In this document: positions 39,401 through 48,400 of the stretch, one piece after another
Numbering within the stretch: the first letter of the stretch is position 1
How the letters are laid out: each line of letters opens with the position of its first letter
Assembly: GCA_903813345.2 (NCBI GenBank)
Contig: CAIIXF020000007.1
Coordinates: 7,633,730 to 7,697,729, forward strand
Reading direction: 5' to 3'
Length of the DNA stretch: 64,000 nt
DNA from: Owenia fusiformis
Lineage: Eukaryota; Annelida; Polychaeta; Sabellida; Oweniidae
The notes under the pieces: generated by a model
Databases searched by the model: none
Seen by the model: only the letters and a program-made list of their open reading frames with translations
Told to the model about the DNA's origin: nothing
Translations under genes and position numbers: made by a program

Positions 39401-42400
39401 TAAATACAGTGCTTTCTTTCAAGTGAAGTTCCCAAGACAACAATTCTTTCAAAATGTTGAACTTATTTGCTCAAAAGAGGATCTTCTTTTTCTGATTTTA
39501 TTGCTTGAAAACATTATTCAACAAGGGGTCTAAATCATCTTCTAAAGTAGGATGGTATTGAAAGTCTAGTTTTGAAGATATCAATTTTCAAATTTTCGTG
39601 CTGAAAACAATGGATAGCATGAGTTTTCCCTATGGGAAAAATAACATGGGAAAGGCGTCCGTCCGTCTGTTGGTCCGTCCGTCCGTTGTTCCTTAACTTT
39701 ATCGCATTTCAATACCCATCCCCTTTTCAGAAATTATTTATATAGTGTAGAAGAAACTTTTGAGACATTTAAATTGAGAAAAACAAGATCTTCTTTTTAG
39801 AAAATAAGCCTTACATTTTTAAAAAAGTGACAAGGTGGGGTCCTAATCCATAATTTTTCAGAGGGTAGAATTGATATTTTACCATCATGGGGACGTCACT
39901 TTAAAGAAAACATATTGTTTTAATAAAAACCACTGTATACCCAGAAAATACTCATGGTGAAGGATATGACTGCCTAAAATCACTTGCCATACTGCACATG
40001 GACCTTTGAGATATGCATAGACATATCCATTCACTGTAGCATCCATGGACATTAAGCAGAAAGAGTTCTGAAGATGCCCATTTGGTTCTACAGGGTGTCC
40101 CAAAAGTAACAAAATGTTTTATTGTGAGCTAATGTGTATAAAGACTTTGCAGCGCTTTTTTGTTTTATTTCTTTTAGGCATTTGATACATGCCTCCATCC
40201 CCTGGGAAAGTTAGTCGAAGGCATAGTTGATGTATACAGAGCCACCTATGTTGGGGTAGGGGCGCACCCTAGACTGCTACATCATGCTGTGTTAGAGGTG
40301 AAATCCTATATCAACAGAATATATTCCATTATAAGGTAAGTGAACTAGCGTAGTCATATTTTTTCATATTTTATTGTATTGTATATTCATGTTAGTAGTG
40401 ATATATTGTTTTATTCAACAATTATTGTGTTATCTGTATGATAACATTCATTGATATTCCTGATATTATGGAGGTATGTGTGATATTTTGCAGAAAATCA
40501 TTTATCAGCCCTCATATGTGGCTAATATCATTTATCAGCAGCATGACCATTTGATAGAGAAGATTGAAATTTTTTAAGATTTTTGGTTGCAATTATGAGA
40601 TAATAACCTTTTACCATGGTCAAGAGCAATATGTACCTCAAGTCCGCTGTTGAATGAGAGAAAAAAGGTTCGACTCTCAGGAATATTTTAATAAATTATC
40701 TCGCCCTAACGTGCAATATCAGATCATTTCTTGTGATATCATTTTATATATTCTGTGTATACTATTAATAATTACTATTATTATTATTTATTAAGAAAGG
40801 CAGTCAGTGTTGCTTTTAAACAAAGAAAAACATATGTTCTTACAATATTTGGGATATTTTGAAGAAATTAGGTATCTTGAAATCATTGAGACTTTATAAT
40901 GCTGTTACACTATATATGTCACCTCAAATGGGACTTACCTTATTTTTAGATATGAACTAGTTAGAGATGTAACATATTTACAAATGTATAACATTTATTT
41001 TGAATTTTTATCGAATCGAAGTCATAGTGTCATTAGTGTAGTTTATTATCTGTATTCATCCTTGTAAAGAATGTTAGATCAATAACCATTGCATAGTTCA
41101 CACTTTTAAAAAGGATGTATTTCTTTTACTATGTAGGTTGCTGTTCCCAGACCTCCCTGTGGAACCAACTCCAGTTCAGTTGATCTCAAGCAACAAAGAA
41201 AGTATAGAGGAGACTATGTCCAAGTCTATAACTAGCATAGATGATTTGGAAGCTGATGGGTATGCTCTACTCTACATACTGGCTGATCTGTAGGGGAGGC
41301 AGCATTTTTATTTTGGGCATAGAAACAGTCCTTTCTGTAACTCATTTTGAGAAAAGTGCCTGTTTCGAATAATTCTGAAATGTTTTGGACCCACTTTTCA
41401 GTTTCAAGATCTGCCTCTGTATTATTTTGTTTCTTCTTGGGTCAAAGAGATCAAAGAGAAAAGATTTTACTATTCATTGTTATAATCTAATGAAGTATTA
41501 TACTAGTCAAAATTGCTAAAAGATATAAGATACCAATAATTGGTACCAGTAATTGATTTTGTAGAAAGAATAAGATATGAACAATTATTTTTGCTAAAAT
41601 GGTAAATGGGCTTCATATTTATTCACACTGTACCATTAAACAGTAAACCCTCTAAAACTTTGCTCAAAATTAAGAGGGGGAGAAACCCCAGGGTTCAAAG
41701 ATGACCTACGTCTTTATTGTAAATATGTATTGAGATGACCATCCTTCTGATTGGTCCAAATCCACAAACAAAAATGGATGGTATGAAAACGAATATATGT
41801 CTGTCATCGCTAAAGCTCTGGGGGTTTCCCTCCTCTTCTTAAAATTATTTAAAAACCCAAGAAATCCCCCTTTAATACCAAGACTCTTCTTAGATTTACA
41901 CAATTTTTTCTCATGCTTTATTTTAGAGATATTATATCGGCAGCCGAACTTCTACATCCGCTGTTACTTCCTAAGATCTACCCCCCTCTGTTTACTCTGT
42001 ATGCTTTATATAATGAGAGGGAGGATGAACGATACTGGGAACGTCTACAGAAGTGGAATAAACAGGGAGATATTTCTCTACTTGCATATCTTGGAGTACA
42101 TGAGTAAGTGATTTTTTACCAATTCAAGGTAGAACTTCAGTGTCGCCCGACTCTTTTTTACAATTCAGATTTTCTTGAAAAAAAGCTGATGTATAACAAA
42201 CTGTGTGAAAATTAGAAAGATTAACGGTTTGTTTATTTCTAAAATATGTTTTAATTTAACATTGCTTTCAGTGGGAATTTTTTTTATTTGTTTAAAAAAA
42301 TAAAAATTCACATTTCAGATTTTCCTCAAAAAAATATAAAATAACTTTGAATATTATGAAACAGTGGGAAAATATTATTATTCAATTGTATTTAATGACA

Positions 42401-45400
42401 CATATTGCCAAAAAATATCTTGATAGATCTACATGAGTGTGACATATAATAAGAGATCAAGAAAATGACTGTATTGTGGATGGTTTAAAAATGAAAAAAA
42501 TAGATTCTGGCGGGTTTCAAACCCACACTCTCTGGTTTAAAAATTTAAAACCCATCACTTTAATCGATTGCTCCACGCAGCATTTGAACAACCAAAGGAA
42601 ATCTTTTCAAATCAACAAATAACGAAATAGGAAGTGAGGTCAAATTAAAAAACAATATCATACCTTACTAAAAATCAAATTTTACATTTATTGTTATTTC
42701 ATTTCTTACAGTAATTTCACAGTTAGCTTAGAGAATTGTTTGAAAATCAAATCACATCCATGTTTTCTCCCATCAATCATCTAAAACAAAAACAGTAAAA
42801 TGATATTTTTTTCAATTCAATTTTAAAGTAATTTTATTTTACATACAGTAATAATACATAAAATATACAGGCTACGGCACACCCAAGGTGCATATAATTG
42901 CCAATAATAATTTTACATAGAAAGAGAGAACATGTATGTGTTACAGTAAGAATAAAGACATAAAGACTAGGTTGGCAGAAAGATGGCACTAGTAGTCTGT
43001 TTATATCTTCTCTTTCAAGAAAGACCAGTGCTGCCATCTTTCTGAAACCTGCTGCCTATGCTATTACATGAAGAAATAAAATGGAAGATGAAAACTTGGT
43101 AAGCCCCTACTTGCTCATTGTATGTTTAATTTAGTAGGAATTTTAGTAAAAATTACCCTATTGCCAGGCTTTTTTTATTGCTTTTCATCTAAAATGGCAA
43201 AAATACACCCTTAAATTGTGAGGGAAAGGTTTGGCTATGGAGGTAATAAGAAGACTTGTGGCATTGATCAAAAGAGAAATAGGGTAACCATATTTTGGGA
43301 AAACATATGATTCATAATATATTCTGAAACCAAATAAGTAAATGAGTAAATAAATAAGTGTTTGTGTCTCTATTATTATCCTAAGATAGGTTCAGTATAT
43401 CAGGATTATTCTGAGGCTAAAATAATGTATCTGCCCTTTGTTATTTATCACATTAGTCCATGATTGAATTAATTAGGCAATAAGAATTACATACGCTTGT
43501 AGGAACTTACATTTTGAGTTTATGGGAAACAACAGCAAACTTCAGTTTCTTGTGGGCAAATATTTTCCAAAATATCCAGATAATCTACACTGCCTTGTGG
43601 GCAGCCAGAGTTGCTTGCATTTTCATCTTCTGGGTGACATTCACCTCTCTGGTATGTAGCATCTATGGCGGTTGTACATGCTGTATTACAGTCCTCTTGG
43701 GCTGCATACGAAACATCAAAAGTTATGTTATCTTACATATTATCATGGGCTTTCAATTAGAGAAAGCCCATGGTATTATTAATAACAAAAGCACACAAGG
43801 ATAATAAATAAAATAAAACCTGAAAAATTAGAAATCAAAAGACCACAATGCAGTATTATTTGGAAATATACATTCATGTGAAATGTTTCTATATCTTGGA
43901 TTGTTTATGGTATGGCGAATAAAATGTGTAGCCCTCTTGTATATTTTAATGGTTCTCTGACACACTGGAACACCCTGACAATGGTTAACTCAGATACCGT
44001 TGTCACAAATGGCATCTACAGGTTCATATTCGATTCAGTTTTCATTAACTGCATGTTTGATAGAGCACCTCAAACTCAAATCCTTTATTTCACTGCAATT
44101 TTATATAGTAGAATATGGAAATGATAGCTCTTGCCTAGCCCTGTATCCATATATGATTGTATATACTTGTCCTCATTAAGTTTCCACTCATATATTTTTG
44201 ATACATTAAGCCTAAATATGGTGCAACATCATAAAATTTCATATCTTATATGATTTTATATACTTTTTACTTTTTACCTACTGCCATCAATGTTTATGTT
44301 CAAACCTAGGTGGTATAATATGTATAACTCAATAATATGAATATATGAAATAAATAATTTAAAACAAATCGAAAAAAATAATTTCACTGATCAAAATATG
44401 ACACAGGACAATGGATAGTGCATTGTCACATCTTACAATGTGTCATTGTCTCTATTAATTATTTGAATTCTGTAGTCATTGACGATATGGAAGGCGGTGT
44501 ATTGTGGCGAACTAGGACCACATTTGATCAAAATTGGGATTTCATATAATACACCATCACAAAAGCTCAATACAAACATAGCATTAGCGACAATAAGGTC
44601 CCATTAAATGAGAACCAGGTGAAGCGATGGTTATCCCTCCATTTGTGACAACGGTGTCTGACTTTACTGTTGTCCAGGTGTTCCTGTGTGTCTGACATTT
44701 TTTTCCAAAAAATCAACATGGCTGGAACTTCCTGAATTATGAGAGGCCACAAGTTTATTTATAAACCTCATTTATATGACCTGAAAAATATACAAACATT
44801 TTGCATGTAAAATATGAATATATATTCTCAATATAGTACTGATCTGTGGTCTTTTGATTTCTTATTTTTCAAGTTTTATTGATGCACAACTTTATTGAAC
44901 TGGACTCTACATGGCAAGCTTTATTCAGTGCAAGTACAATCTTACCCAAAGTGACTGCAACCAGTAGAAGAAGTACACACACAACTTTCATTTTGTTGTT
45001 GAACAAATGTACCATTCACAAAGATTTCTCATTTATTTATATCAGCACTCACAACATTGGTTTTTGATAAAAATGTTGATAAATAATTATAAAGGAGTCG
45101 AGTTAACCTTGGGAGTGCCTTGGTTAGTTATAACAAGGACTTGTGGCAATGCTAGGGCAAAGACCCAAACATTGACCTTGACGTTAGGTCACCTAATCAT
45201 TGGTCACCAATGGTCACAGCAGCCCCCAAATACCTTAATACGCCAAATACCTAAATATTGACCTTTATAGGACCTTGACCTCAGGTTATCCAATCGCCAA
45301 GGGTCACAGTAGTCCCGAAGGGCTTTAAAATGGCAAATACTTAATATCCCAATGAATAAAGTTCAGTAGGGATATAAAGAAGCCCTCCTCATCCAGATTT

Positions 45401-48400
45401 ATCTGGAAATAATCCTAGAAATCAGTCCTATGGAATATTTATATCACAAATAATAACGATTTGAAGAATCCGCAGTCAATTGAAGGATGGAAGCAACAGA
45501 GTTACGACCCTAGGAAAAAAATGACAGTCAAGGTTACAGGTGTGACATGCTGAATTCATATACCAAGAAATCTATAATAAGGAATAAAAGCATATGCACT
45601 AAAAACGATATGACACCATTATCAAATGACCATGAAAGAAGTACATTTATTCTTTGAAAGAGGGTAAACTAAGAGAAGGGACACAGTGGTTTGATATGGT
45701 CCTTCATATTTGGTGGAAAGATGTATATTGGTGAATTGTTTTACGCAAAACATTTTTCAAGATGGTAGCTGCTTTATATATGACGGGAAATTTTCCCGAA
45801 AATCTTAAGTTTCATTTTAAACCAAAGTGATCAGTATTATTGTACGAAATATTGATAGTATATTCACAACATATAATGCCGTGTTTTTCACCCTGACCCC
45901 CAGGGGATGTCTGAAAAATAAGATTTTTTTTAATTTTGAGATCTCTCTTTAGTATAATTTCATTCTACTCAGTTGAAAGGCAATTTAGAGTAGATTGCAA
46001 ATATTGTTTCATTTTTATGATTTGGGCCTCATAAAATTCAAAATTGCTGCCTCATGTGGGATTTCTCAATAATTTTCTGATCTCTTCAAAGTATTGCTAT
46101 ATTATATTCAAATTGAAAGGAATTTTAGAGTAGATCACAATTAGGATATTGTTTTTCTGATTCATGCAGCAGAACATTTAAAATGGCTGCCTAGAGCAGG
46201 AATTTACTATTTTTAGAGATCTCTTCAAAGTATTGTTATTACATTATTATATTAGATTTCAAATATTGTATTGCCTTCATGATTTGTACCTTTAAAACTC
46301 CTATATGGTTACCTAAATGATTAGATCAGTGGAAATTCTGTTATATCTCTAATGTATGTCTTAATATTTGCCAATTTTGCAAATATTACATTGTGACATA
46401 TACAGATTCATGAATATATTGTTCGTTGGGATATACTACTCCATGGAGTTGCTGTTTTTTTAGTCTTAGATACTGACATTTGATTGATTTTGCAAATCAT
46501 GAAATAATTTATCAGAAAGAATGATCATTTTGAAAGAAGTAATTTCTAGGGGCTACCTTACTCAAACTCAGCAACTCAGTTTGTTTTTTTTGAATTCATT
46601 TGATGTCAGATGTGCAAGATGTTTAAGTGCCCAATTTCATCATAACATACACCCAAACTCATCATAAAATACACCCAAATCAAAAATATTCAGCACAACC
46701 TATCAATAACCTTTTTCGACTCTGAACTTATGCCATTTAATTATATACGAGCAATTTTTCAAATTTTTTTTTTTTGACTCAGAGCCACTTTGATCAAGTA
46801 TGGACTAGTTCCCATGTACTAATTTAACCATGGGCAGACTCAGAGCCACTGAAATAATGGATGATTTCCCATTTACTAATTTTACCTCCTCTCATGTTTT
46901 GCAGGAAGTTCTGGTTAGTGAAGACTGAAAGTAATGACATCACACAAGTGTCAAGTGTCAAGGACCAGTGTTATACTGTTGCCATAGAAACATTACAACA
47001 TATCAGGTAAGTATCCCCCTCCCAGTTAATCAGAGATTTTTTTGAAAATCATGATGATTTAATATTTTATGTGCACAGTGTACATGGAATTCAATTCAAT
47101 TCAAAATATTGTATGTAAACTAATCTACGTCTATTCTTAGTGCCGACTAATAAAGATGGCGCAAAAATTTAACAAGAAATAGATCAAAAAACTTGCAAGC
47201 CTGAAATGAGATTTATTTAGTTTTCGATCCGGCATCGAACTTTTGATGCCTCCCCTAAGACTGCTGATGAAGCATATGAGTAGTCAGCACTGTTAGAGCA
47301 TCTATGATGTTTTTATTCCCGAAGACTTAATCAAGATAAATGAAGTTAAATTGAACTTATCTGTTTCAGCACTACATTCAGCCCTGCAGAGAAGTTGAAA
47401 GTAATCCACAAAACATTTGATGGAGTGAACAGGGTCAGTGAACACTTCCTACTAGAACTTAGATAGTAATTTGCAATAGTTTACTATTAACATTAAGTCT
47501 ATATCAATGAATTTAAAGCATTTCTGCTATGATTTGCAATATACATTAATGAGCTATATGTTGCTGATGGAATGCCTCAAATGAAATGAATATTTTTCCT
47601 TTTCTTGTAATTATTAAAGCAGAGGACAAAAACTCTGTTGAGATTCTTTTAATCTAACATAGCAAATGTACAATCATGAACTTGTGTTACGCAAATACAC
47701 CGCAAACTTGGACATTTTCTGTATTTGTCCTGGGAAAATGACTCATAGCAAACTTAACTTTTGTTTATATTTCCTATTCATTTAAAAAAGTTTGATATCA
47801 AAAGTATGATGGAAAGTGGAACCTCAGTTGAAATGGGATGCATATACGGTCTGTTCTAGATACATTGTTTCCCCTCTGGAAATATGTGTATCACCCTCTG
47901 GTCCATCATGAGATCAACCATTTTTCTTTAGGATGAACCCTGTATCTAAATCTTTAGTATATCCTTATTATGTATCAGACAATAATGTTTAATTGATTTG
48001 TACTGTTATTGCAGACTGTCCAAGATGCTCTGGGTTCAGACTATCTCTGGTCTATGGATGACCTGTTCCCTGTCTTCCAATACGTTGTGGTGAGAGCGCG
48101 TATCCGCCATCTTGGAGCTGAGATTCATGGGATTGATGACCTCATGGAACCACATTTGGAGCATGGTGAACTAGGAATAATGTTCACGACACTCAAAGTA
48201 TGATTGATAGACCGATCAACTTTATATTTAGTCATATCAGTGTATTATAATGTCTAACTTTTTTTGATTGTGTTTGGCCTGTGGTGTTTGGCCCCTATCT
48301 TACAGATCAAGTCAACCTAGGGAGAAAAAAGATCCAAATGATTGTTGCTTAGCCACTTTATGCTACCGAATGAGAAAGTACAGCCTCTTGTTGAGCTAAT

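Noticed and set aside
43514-44124. + strand frames over the peptide gene region
   Set aside because: The minus strand has the splice sites, signal peptide and cysteine pattern; the + frames are hydrophobic reversals or part of the inverted repeat.
47205-47300. tRNA-like sequence (AGTTCGATGCC on the minus strand)
   Set aside because: Only a box B resemblance; no acceptor or anticodon stem can be drawn.
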